From an uncultured Collinsella sp. (GTDB lineage: Bacteria > Actinomycetota > Coriobacteriia > Coriobacteriales > Coriobacteriaceae): 6,032 nt of DNA. The stretch covers positions 1 through 6,032 of the forward strand of contig CAAELZ010000092.1 of assembly GCA_900756945.1 (NCBI GenBank). Direction: 5' to 3'. The notes beneath the pieces were generated by a model that did no database searches, was not told the DNA's origin, and worked only from the letters and a program-made list of their open reading frames with translations. The position numbers and the translations under genes are program-made. Numbering within the stretch: the stretch's first letter is position 1; each line of letters opens with the position of its first letter. This document shows, in pieces, positions 1 to 5,852 of this stretch.

Positions 1-169
1 CACATTAAGTGCTCTCCGGCTCGTGCGGAACTCGCGATCGACCTTATATATTTGCCCTCCCCGGGGCTCCCGCACAACGGGACCTCGGTTGGGTTCTATC
101 CCGGTTGCAGTTGCTTCGCTCCTGCACCACATGGTTGATACGGCGGTTTGGCGTTGGATCGGTTCTTTC
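1..169. other. 5' flank without a supported gene
   Basis: No convincing coding sequence is seen here. Frame 1 is open from the left edge to a TGA at 136-138, but the peptide resembles nothing I know and it could be chance or the tail of a gene outside the window. The stretch holds an AT-rich patch (TATATATT, 45-52) that could serve as a -10 element on either strand. It also has a 5-bp hairpin TCCCG/CGGGA (68-72 with 78-82), a palindrome CCCCGGGG (59-66), and a 3-bp stem GGG/CCC (91-93 with 100-102). At the extreme left, the minus strand reads GGAG, eight bases, then ATG (5-3), which could be the start of a divergent gene outside the window. Confidence 0.4.
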
Positions 170-178
170 TGATATATG
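170..178 (+). promoter_or_regulatory. Candidate extended -10 promoter of the methyltransferase gene
   Basis: TGATATATG fits an extended -10 element (TG, one base, TATATG). A weak -35, TTGGCG (148-153), lies 19 bases upstream of TATATG. Transcription would start near 184-186 and give a leader of about 50 nt ending in the AGGAGG site. If correct, the ATG at 176 lies inside the promoter and cannot be the translation start. The call is from sequence pattern only. Confidence 0.4.
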
Positions 179-222
179 CTGGTTGCGGCTCTTCTTTTGG
201 GAGGAGTCGCTTTTTTGTTGCT

Positions 223-228
223 AGGAGG
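223..228 (+). promoter_or_regulatory. Shine-Dalgarno site that fixes the methyltransferase start
   Basis: A full AGGAGG lies seven bases before GTG 236, which is in frame with the methyltransferase. The upstream in-frame ATG at 176 has no such site before it. This decides the start in favour of GTG 236. Confidence 0.75.
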
Positions 229-235
229 TTGGCCC

Positions 236-1123
236 GTGGTTGATGGGGATGCTCGCTCTGAGCTGCTTTCTGCTGATTGGAATGGCGAATGGATGCGCCA
301 GCAAGCTGGTCGGCGGCGGGCTGATGACTCTTTTGAGTGGGATAAGCGGGCTCGGCATTTTCGGCCGCTTGAGACTGCTCCGTATGCCCGGGACTTTATG
401 AAGCTGTTGGCGTTAAAGCCTGGTGAATCGGTGCTTGATATGGGGTGTGGGGCTGGGTCGATTGCTATTCCGCTTGCTCAGGCTGGGCATCCTGTGATTG
501 CTGCTGACTTTTCCCCTGCCATGTTGGGCACGCTTGATGCTGGCATTGAGTACTATGGGCTCGAAGATCGCATTACGCCGCTTGAGCTTGCTTGGGACGA
601 TGATTGGGATTTGGTTGGGCCGGTTGCCAAGACTGTGGATGTTGCCTTTGCCAGTCGTTCCGTCACCACAAATGACCTAAAAGGTGCACTTGCCAAGCTC
701 GACCGTACGGCTCGTCGCCGTTGTGCTGTCACGATGGTCGCTAACTCCAGCCCGCGCTATGATCTGCACTTGATGAACGCTATCGGCGCCTCGGTTACCT
801 GCAGTAATGGCTTTGTGTACGCCTTCAACATCCTCATTCAGATGGGTGCCCTGCCGCAGGTCACGTACTTTGAATCGCCGCGTCGCGATACCTTCGACAG
901 TCTTGAAGCGGGCGTGGCGGACTTTTCCCGCATGCTTGAGCATGGCAACGAGGATAAGGTCGACCGCCTGCGCGATTACATCGCCCAGCACATGATCGAG
1001 AACCCCCATGCCGGTGAGCCGGGCTCCAAGGGTGTGCCGCAGGGACGCTACATGCTCGACCACATCCGCAAGGTCCGTTGGGCATTTATTGCATGGGAGC
1101 CAGTCTCTGCGCCCAGCTCATAG
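236..1123 (+). CDS. Class I SAM-dependent methyltransferase, substrate unknown
   Basis: Predicted cytoplasmic methyltransferase of 295 residues that would move a methyl group from S-adenosylmethionine to an unidentified acceptor. Numbered from GTG 236, motif I is VLDMGCGAG (66-74), the glycine-rich SAM loop, and the acidic residue ending the next strand is D91 in VIAADFSPAML. This is a Rossmann fold of the Methyltransf_11/25 kind. The N-terminal 45 residues are rich in Trp and Arg (DWNGEW, then FEWDKRARHF). Starting at ATG 176 would add 20 residues including a hydrophobic run (LVAALLLGGVAFLLLGG) that mimics a signal peptide or membrane helix; it is most likely translated promoter and leader DNA. 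Codon use changes along the gene: T/G-ending codons dominate to about 655 (GCT, ATT, CTT, GGG), C-ending ones afterwards. No strong terminator follows, and yhbY begins 158 bp downstream. The fold is near certain; the substrate cannot be told from sequence. Confidence 0.88.
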   Translation: MVDGDARSELLSADWNGEWMRQQAGRRRADDSFEWDKRARHFRPLETAPYARDFMKLLALKPGESVLDMGCGAGSIAIPLAQAGHPVIAADFSPAMLGTLDAGIEYYGLEDRITPLELAWDDDWDLVGPVAKTVDVAFASRSVTTNDLKGALAKLDRTARRRCAVTMVANSSPRYDLHLMNAIGASVTCSNGFVYAFNILIQMGALPQVTYFESPRRDTFDSLEAGVADFSRMLEHGNEDKVDRLRDYIAQHMIENPHAGEPGSKGVPQGRYMLDHIRKVRWAFIAWEPVSAPSS

Positions 1124-1215
1124 CTTGTTCGCAGCCCACGCCGCCCACTCACTCGGCATCCGCATTCTTTTTGAACTGGGCAAACGCGCCCCACACCGCG
1201 CCGTTCCTGCGCTAT

Positions 1216-1255
1216 CGTGGGACAGCTCACGTAGATTAAGGCCCCGTCGCGGGGC
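1216..1255 (+). promoter_or_regulatory. Two consecutive hairpins upstream of yhbY
   Basis: The first stem is CGTGGG/CTCACG (1216-1221 with 1226-1231, one G-T pair, loop ACAG). The second is GCCCCG/CGGGGC (1241-1246 with 1250-1255, loop TCG), a perfect six-base stem. Neither is followed by a T-run, so they are not standard terminators. A second GCCCC (1256-1260) could compete for the GGGGC strand of hairpin two. They may be part of the yhbY leader or a weak terminator for the methyltransferase. TAGATT (1232-1237), between the stems, is a poor -10 candidate without a good -35. Confidence 0.35.
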
Positions 1256-1281
1256 GCCCCATACATAGAAAGCGAGAACCC

Positions 1282-1581
1282 ATGGCACTGACAGGAGCCC
1301 AGGTCAAGCAGCTTCGCAGCATGGCCCATCACCTCAACCCCGCCATCATCATCGGTAAGTCCGATGTCAACGAGGGCACCGTCGAGCAGACGGTCGCCTA
1401 CCTGGAGAAGCACGAACTCGTTAAGTGCTCCGTGCTCGATGGCTCCAGTCTTTCCGCCCGCGAGGCCGCCGAAGAGCTCTCCGAGCGTTGCCACGCCGAG
1501 GTCGTCCAGGTCATCGGCCGCAAGTTCTCGCTGTATCGCGAGTCCTCGCGCAAGGACATCGAGAAGATCGAGCTCGTCTAA
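1282..1581 (+). CDS. yhbY: YhbY-type RNA-binding protein (CRM domain), ribosome assembly
   Basis: A 99-residue single-domain CRS1/YhbY (CRM) protein. Family members bind RNA through a KH-like fold and associate with pre-50S ribosomal particles. The match covers the whole length: LRSMAHHLNPAIIIGK at 11-26, GTVEQ at 32-36, HELVKCSV at 44-51, and the diagnostic VQVIGRKFSLYR at 75-86, equivalent to VQVIGKTLVLYR in the E. coli protein; the loop around G79-R80-K81 is the expected RNA contact. The length is typical (E. coli YhbY is 97 residues). The Shine-Dalgarno match is weak (GCGAG, 1272-1276, five bases before ATG), but the next in-frame Met (1321) would remove the first helix. In Firmicutes yhbY often sits beside nadD; here it is alone and ends at a strong terminator 37 bp downstream. 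Confidence 0.93.
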   Translation: MALTGAQVKQLRSMAHHLNPAIIIGKSDVNEGTVEQTVAYLEKHELVKCSVLDGSSLSAREAAEELSERCHAEVVQVIGRKFSLYRESSRKDIEKIELV

Positions 1582-1618
1582 GAGCCAATGATCCGGCGAG
1601 CCAACACATGGCAAGCTT

Positions 1619-1652
1619 ACGGGTGCCCAAGTACTTCGGGCGCCCGTTTTTT
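1619..1652 (+). terminator. Strong intrinsic terminator of yhbY
   Basis: A ten-base-pair stem, ACGGGTGCCC (1619-1628) with GGGCGCCCGT (1638-1647), contains one T-G pair and a nine-base loop, and runs straight into TTTTTT (1647-1652). Polarity is for the plus strand; read on the minus strand the stem is followed by AAGCTTGCC, so it is not a standard terminator for the convergent regulator. The T-run overlaps the last two bases of the regulator's TAA stop (1653-1651). Confidence 0.92.
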
Positions 1653-4650
1653 ATCGCTCGACCAGCACGCGATTGAGCCGCCCCTCCACCAAGCGCTCGT
1701 ATAGACGCCGCGTCTCGGGCTCGGGCACGCCATTGACCTGCTCCCTTAGATGGTGCATATGCCCGCTGTACAGCTCGACGATATCGCGCCGCCGCCCCGC
1801 CGCACTGTAGACGCGCATGGCGCAGCGCACCATATCCTCACGCGCCGTTTCCTGCCGAAGCCCCGACTCCGCCAGCCAAATCGCCGACTGCAGGTCGTTT
1901 TCTTCTAGGGCGGCATTTGCTCCCTTAATCATGCAATCGATGTACTTTGACTGCATAATGCGTCGCATACGTAAAAAGTAGGTGGGGTTACAGCCATTGG
2001 GAACATACAGCGGTCCGGCATAAAGCTGCTCAATCTTAAGGCACAGCTCAACTAAATGGGGCCCGCGTGCACCCGTGCGATTTCCCAAAACCTCGCGGCT
2101 TATCTGGTCAAACAGCCGTACATCGGTCTTGACGTAGTCGCCGTTGAGTCCGATGCATTCATTTTGGATGAGCACACACGACTTGCCATCCGGCGTCGGT
2201 CCCAAAGCCGACCGCAAGCGCGATATCGTCGAGTACAGGTTGTTGCGGGCGCTATTGAACTCGGCATGGGGCCACAGCTCCATGGCCAGCGTCTCGCGGT
2301 CGACGAGCGCATCCATGCCCAGTGCAAGCCGCTCGGCAAGTGTCGCCGCCTTCTTGCGGCGCCACATTTTGTCCGTGATGGGAAACCCGTCGCGCTCGGC
2401 GCGAAACGCCCCAAACATGCGAATCTCGATATGGTCGATGGTATCAACGGCTTCAACCTCACCGGCCTGGAACAGGCGCTCGCCTTCCCCTTCCAAATCG
2501 TCGCGCAGCGAGTACCGCGACAGCTCGCGCACGGGAAGCTTCTTGCGAATCCTGGTCGCCGGCTCGCCCAGACAATGCATGGCAAGGCGCGCAAAGAGCC
2601 GATACGATGGCTCTAGAATCCCCGCGCGATTCATGGACATCCAGGCCGCAAGATCGCTGTCTCGGCCCGCACAGGCCAAATGCAGCGCCACCATCCAGGC
2701 CTCCGCTCCACCAACCTGCGTCTGGCTTATATCGAGTAGCTCCGCTTCCTCGCGCACCGAAACCATCGAGGTGTTACGCAGATACGCCGCGCGCTCCAAC
2801 AGCAATGCGTTATCGCGCATGTACGCAATCGACTCCTCGGCAAGTTTGAGCACTTGGACCGCACGGAACTTTGCATTAACCGGCCGTCCCTCTGCCAGCG
2901 ACTGCCAGCCTTCTAGCAACAGGCCAAACAGCTGAATCTGGTTGTCGCGTATGCGCACGGCAAAACGATCGAGCTCGTTGAATGCCGCGTCGTCGGTTAC
3001 CGGCAAGCCGGAAAGGAGCCGCCGTGCCGCCAACACCATGCGCACCCAGATAGCCATCGCCTTGAGCCCACGTACGTCGAGCGCCTCCCGCACCACCGTC
3101 ATCTCGTCGTCGCGCTCGTCGGTTCCCGCAAACGACCCGTCAAAAAGCTCCACCAGCATGCTATCGACCCGTATAACAATCCCCGCGATGTCGAGCTCGC
3201 AGTCGTAGGCCTTGCTCGTTTTGAGCTGCTGTAGAACGCCGCCGTCATCTCCCCGCTCGGTCAGGCAGCGCTTGACCTCGATATGCGCGGACAACATATC
3301 GAGTGCGGTATGGGATGTCTCGATTTCTGGCACGGCCAGGTTCGCAGGAAGCCCAAGCCCGTTGTCCCCATAGCAAACAGCCGTCAGTGTCTGGGCCACC
3401 CTCCATGAAACAGGGTCTATTTCACAGGCCGCCCGTTCGCCCCCGCGCTCGATGACCGATGCCATATAGCGAGCGAGCTTTGTATTGGACACGCTGACCG
3501 CTGCCAAATACACGCCGAGCGCCTCGGCAGGCGTTGGCTCTGGAGCCGGATCGTCGGCATCGATCGTACCCAGCGCTGCTCGGCAGATATCGGCCCCGTG
3601 CCCCGTCAGAGCAAGATCGACCCCATACTGCCCAGCAAGTTCAAGGACCGCTCCACGGTCCAAAAAGGCGTCCGCCAGGCCCATCGCCGCATCGCATCGG
3701 CCCGCTTTAAGCAAAATCCGGGCCGCCCTCGGAACAAGTTCGGGGCGAACCTCGGCCACCAACTTACGCAAACGCAAGCGTCCGTTATCCTCCGTGCCCA
3801 GACACGTAAAACTCCGCTCGGCGGGGTCCAAGCCAAAGATCGGGTAGTCGCGTACAAAGTAGGACTGGTCGACCATCGACAGCCTCACCCCGCAAGCCTC
3901 GAGTTCTGCGATATTGCCCTCGCCCATCAAAATCATGAAACATGCCACGCAAAACAGTGCATTATTGTCGAGCGAAGCCAGATCGACAAGTGCCGCGCCA
4001 TATACGTTGACAATCTCGTTTTCGAGCAGACCGGCTACGTCGCCTTGGCCATACAGACCCGTCTGCAATGCCGAAACGAGCTCGGGCACGCCCTGCGTAA
4101 GCTGATAAAAGTCGAGCGATGTGCTGATCGAAAACGCCGATGCCCACGCCGAATACTCATAGGCATGTACCTTGAGCATCTGCGCATTGATCTTAACCGA
4201 ATCGCCCAGCCCATGAATCAGTTGACGATTTGAAGGACGGCAGGAGATAAAGACCCCTACCCCCATAGCGCGCAGGCCGCGAATCCTGTCGATGAGGTCT
4301 TCGGTATCGTGCTGATCGAGGTTTGGCACATTATCAATCGCGATAAGGGAGTGCGGTTTGTCTTTGAGTTCTTCGGTGACCACCTCGAGCTGCATAAACA
4401 CCTCGCGCCCAGTGGCGCGATCGGCCTCGATAATCCGCACGGGGCCTCGCGTCGGGTCGCATTTAACCTCATGGGTGTACTGCAGCAGCACCGAGGTCTT
4501 CCCAAACCCGTCGGGCGCATAAAGAACCACGATGCCGGCCTTTCGGCCCTTGGCGAGAAGCTCATTCATCAAGCGTTCGCGTCGCACCATATAGCCACCG
4601 CCCAGCGGCATCAGCTCGAGGTCGTCCATACTGCCCAAATCGTTTACCAT
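1651..4650 (-). CDS. Large MalT-like STAND ATPase regulator with C-terminal winged helix and BTAD
   Basis: A 999-residue predicted cytoplasmic transcriptional regulator. At the N-terminus, VVLYAPDGFGKTSVLLQY (41-58) is a Walker A of the MalT type (A-P-x-G-F/Y-G-K-T). LIAIDNVP (102-109) is the Walker B strand, VFISCRPS (133-140) matches the 'SR' strand after it, and LTQGVPELVSAL (184-195) matches the GxP helix of STAND ATPases. Residues ~210-735 are helical, with no motif I can name, and resemble the superhelical sensor region of the class. At the C-terminus, ~740-840 form an OmpR-like winged helix (IRMFGAFRAERDG; RRKKAATLAERLAL; SARNNLYSTISRLRSALG). Residues ~843-993 are a BTAD (EQLYAGPLYVP; AALEENDLQSAIWLAESGL; MRVYSAAGRRRDIVELY). 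In MalT relatives a LuxR-type helix-turn-helix sits there instead; in AfsR the winged helix and BTAD come first. The start is supported by GAGGAG (4661-4656) five bases before ATG. The effector and target genes are unknown; the gene is monocistronic as far as seen. Confidence 0.87.
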   Translation of the reverse strand: MVNDLGSMDDLELMPLGGGYMVRRERLMNELLAKGRKAGIVVLYAPDGFGKTSVLLQYTHEVKCDPTRGPVRIIEADRATGREVFMQLEVVTEELKDKPHSLIAIDNVPNLDQHDTEDLIDRIRGLRAMGVGVFISCRPSNRQLIHGLGDSVKINAQMLKVHAYEYSAWASAFSISTSLDFYQLTQGVPELVSALQTGLYGQGDVAGLLENEIVNVYGAALVDLASLDNNALFCVACFMILMGEGNIAELEACGVRLSMVDQSYFVRDYPIFGLDPAERSFTCLGTEDNGRLRLRKLVAEVRPELVPRAARILLKAGRCDAAMGLADAFLDRGAVLELAGQYGVDLALTGHGADICRAALGTIDADDPAPEPTPAEALGVYLAAVSVSNTKLARYMASVIERGGERAACEIDPVSWRVAQTLTAVCYGDNGLGLPANLAVPEIETSHTALDMLSAHIEVKRCLTERGDDGGVLQQLKTSKAYDCELDIAGIVIRVDSMLVELFDGSFAGTDERDDEMTVVREALDVRGLKAMAIWVRMVLAARRLLSGLPVTDDAAFNELDRFAVRIRDNQIQLFGLLLEGWQSLAEGRPVNAKFRAVQVLKLAEESIAYMRDNALLLERAAYLRNTSMVSVREEAELLDISQTQVGGAEAWMVALHLACAGRDSDLAAWMSMNRAGILEPSYRLFARLAMHCLGEPATRIRKKLPVRELSRYSLRDDLEGEGERLFQAGEVEAVDTIDHIEIRMFGAFRAERDGFPITDKMWRRKKAATLAERLALGMDALVDRETLAMELWPHAEFNSARNNLYSTISRLRSALGPTPDGKSCVLIQNECIGLNGDYVKTDVRLFDQISREVLGNRTGARGPHLVELCLKIEQLYAGPLYVPNGCNPTYFLRMRRIMQSKYIDCMIKGANAALEENDLQSAIWLAESGLRQETAREDMVRCAMRVYSAAGRRRDIVELYSGHMHHLREQVNGVPEPETRRLYERLVEGRLNRVLVER

Positions 4651-4670
4651 GCCCGCTCCTCAACTCGACC

Positions 4671-4699
4671 GTATGGACACTGTAACCGCAAGACCATAC
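4671..4699. repeat. Inverted repeat just upstream of the regulator start
   Basis: GTATGG (4671-4676) and CCATAC (4694-4699) form a perfect six-base inverted repeat with 17 bases between, so the half-site centres are 23 bp apart, about two helical turns. It lies 21 bp from the ATG, overlapping the expected leader or promoter, and could be an operator half-site pair. A second small dyad, CTAT/ATAG (4708-4717), lies next to it. Function is inferred only from position and symmetry. Confidence 0.35.
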
Positions 4700-4754
4700 A
4701 AGCCGCGCTATGAATAGAGCGACCTTGTGTTCTAGGTTGTCTTTTGGTACGCAA

Positions 4755-5014
4755 GCGGCAAGTTTTTGTACAGCGAGGGCCGATTGTTATTAATCCCCCG
4801 ACTAATCGGTCTTTAAGCAGGTAAATGAGCTTGTCAGCTTGTCCCATCTAAGCGGCAGTGTAACGCAAATGAACAAGGTTCAGCTATGTCATTCAACTCG
4901 CCTAGCACCCGCTACCGTCTACGACCTTTTAGTGGCATTTTTGCATAGAATCTGGTATGGAATGAATCAAGCTGTTGGGCATCCGGCATTCGTCAAGCTT
5001 GCGGCAAGATTTTG
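4755..5014 (+). repeat. Two copies of a 14-base direct repeat
   Basis: GCGGCAAGTTTTTG (4755-4768) and GCGGCAAGATTTTG (5001-5014) agree at 13 of 14 positions, 246 bp apart, in otherwise dissimilar flanks. The second copy lies inside the three-heptamer array. They may be paired regulator sites flanking a looped segment; they are too short to be called a mobile element trace. Confidence 0.45.
4828..4843. repeat. Perfect tandem octamer repeat
   Basis: AGCTTGTC occurs twice head to tail (4828-4835, 4836-4843). On the minus strand, the sense of the regulator, it reads GACAAGCT twice and so carries the same CAAGC core as the heptamers at 4992 and 5015. It also contains CTGACA, a possible -35 element. 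An eight-base period is unusual for a dimer-binding site, so the function is open. Confidence 0.45.
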
Positions 5015-5038
5015 GTCAAGCGGGCGGAGAGGGATAAC

Positions 5039-5064
5039 AAAAAGGCCCCCGCAAAGCGGAGGCC
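5039..5064 (-). terminator. Intrinsic terminator of nagB
   Basis: Read on the minus strand, GGCCTCCGC (5064-5056), loop TTT, GCGGGGGCC (5052-5044) form a nine-base-pair stem with one T-G pair, followed by TTTTT (5043-5039). It begins 34 bases past the nagB stop. On the plus strand the stem is followed by TTAGGC, so it is a minus-strand terminator. It separates nagB from the regulator, which is therefore probably transcribed on its own. Confidence 0.9.
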
Positions 5065-5098
5065 TTAGGCAAGGCTATGTCGAGGTGCAGGATTCGCG

Positions 5099-5827
5099 CT
5101 ACTCGCAGAGCGAAAGAGCGGCCTCGTCAGCAACGACGACGCAGTTGGTGTGCAGTTGCAGGATCGAAGCCGGGCACTTGGGCGTAACCGGACCATAGCA
5201 CATATCGTGCACGGCCTGAGCCTTGGCCTCGCCGTTGGCGACAACCAGGATCATGCGGGCATACATGATGGTCTGGGTGCCCATGGTGTAAGCCTGACGG
5301 GGCACATCATCGATGCTGTCGAACAGGCGGCTGTTAGCCTGAATGGTGCTCTCGGTCAGGTCGACGCAGTGCGTACCCTTGGAGAAGTGGTCATCGGGCT
5401 CGTTGAAGCCAATATGACCGTTATTACCAATGCCGAGCAGCTGCAGATCCGGGTAACCGGCGGCAGCGACGATCTTGTCGTACTCTGAGCAGGCAGCAGC
5501 GGCATCGGGGTTGGAGCCATCGGGCACGTGCGTGTTGTTCAGATCGATATTGATGTGATCGAAGAAGTTCTCGCGCATAAAGTAGTGATAGCTCTGGGGA
5601 TCGTCGTGCGAAAGACCACGATACTCGTCCAGGTTATAAGTGCTGACCTCGGCGAAGTCGACGTCACCCTTCTCGTACCAAGCGGCGAGCTGCTTGTAAG
5701 CGCCAATCGGGGTGGAGCCGGTGGCAAGACCCAGCACGCAATCGGGCTTGAGGATAACCTGGGCCGAGATGATATTAGCGGCCTTGCGGCTCATATCCTC
5801 GTAGTCTTTAGCTTTAATGATTTTCAT
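5099..5827 (-). CDS. nagB: Glucosamine-6-phosphate deaminase
   Basis: A 242-residue cytosolic enzyme that converts glucosamine 6-phosphate and water to fructose 6-phosphate and ammonia, feeding amino sugars (N-acetylglucosamine, mucin glycans) into glycolysis. Visible motifs are the phosphate loop LATGSTPIGAY (34-44), the YNLDEYRGL segment (64-72) with D67 equivalent to the catalytic base D72 of E. coli NagB, and LGIGNNGHIGFNEP (131-144) with H138 and E143 matching E. coli H143 and E148. E. coli D141 is replaced by N136, as in Bacillus-type NagB. The length equals the short Gram-positive class, which lacks the C-terminal part of the longer, allosteric E. coli enzyme (266 residues). The start at ATG 5827 is supported by GAAAGGA (5840-5834), six bases upstream; extending the frame to 5992 would run through the leader and promoter. 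nagA and a transporter are not in the window. Confidence 0.96.
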   Translation of the reverse strand: MKIIKAKDYEDMSRKAANIISAQVILKPDCVLGLATGSTPIGAYKQLAAWYEKGDVDFAEVSTYNLDEYRGLSHDDPQSYHYFMRENFFDHINIDLNNTHVPDGSNPDAAAACSEYDKIVAAAGYPDLQLLGIGNNGHIGFNEPDDHFSKGTHCVDLTESTIQANSRLFDSIDDVPRQAYTMGTQTIMYARMILVVANGEAKAQAVHDMCYGPVTPKCPASILQLHTNCVVVADEAALSLCE

Positions 5828-5852
5828 TACGCGTCCTTTCTCGTACAAGAGA

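Larger units (their letters stand above)
4681..5020. promoter_or_regulatory. Repeat-rich non-coding region upstream of the regulator
   Basis: The DNA between the regulator ATG (4650) and the nagB terminator (5039) holds no convincing gene. The tetramer CAAG/CTTG occurs 13 times by my count in these 340 bp: at 4689, 4699, 4752, 4759, 4874, 4968, 4994, 5005 and 5017 as CAAG, and at 4724, 4830, 4838 and 4998 as CTTG. In the 888-bp methyltransferase gene I count about 16, so density here is roughly twofold higher. The clearest cluster is GTCAAGC (4992), GGCAAGA (5003), GTCAAGC (5015), spaced 11 and 12 bp. SARP/BTAD regulators typically bind heptamer direct repeats with about 11-bp spacing, so self-regulation is a reasonable hypothesis. 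A weak minus-strand promoter candidate is TTGATT (4970-4965), 17 bases, TATGCA (4947-4942). Another is CTGACA on the minus strand within the tandem repeat at 4828-4843. Confidence 0.4.

Noticed and set aside
91..102. GGGTTCTATCCC, resembling a tRNA T-arm
   Set aside because: The stem cannot reach five pairs with a seven-base loop, and no acceptor, D-arm or anticodon arm fits around it.
9..224. 71-codon plus-strand frame before the methyltransferase
   Set aside because: It has no ribosome site, crosses the promoter and Shine-Dalgarno region of the next gene and shows no family resemblance.
1048..1614. 188-codon minus-strand open frame opposite the methyltransferase end and yhbY
   Set aside because: It is antisense to a clear CRM-domain gene, crosses the intergenic region and resembles no family; it is a by-product of high GC content.
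2056..2935. Long plus-strand open frames opposite the regulator
   Set aside because: They are Arg/Ser-rich, low-complexity translations antisense to the well-supported winged helix and BTAD region, with no ribosome site.
4780..4809. CCGATT/AATCGG inverted repeat as a terminator
   Set aside because: The stem is six bases with an 18-base loop, AT-rich, and has no adjacent T-run of useful length; the nagB terminator is clearly at 5039-5064.
4942..5064. Small RNA from a plus-strand TAGAAT (4946-4951) to the hairpin at 5044-5064
   Set aside because: There is no acceptable -35 and the hairpin lacks a T-run on the plus strand.
4839..5198. 119-codon plus-strand frame between the regulator and nagB
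   Set aside because: It starts at TTG without a ribosome site, runs through the nagB terminator and 100 bases into nagB antisense, and has no recognisable domain.
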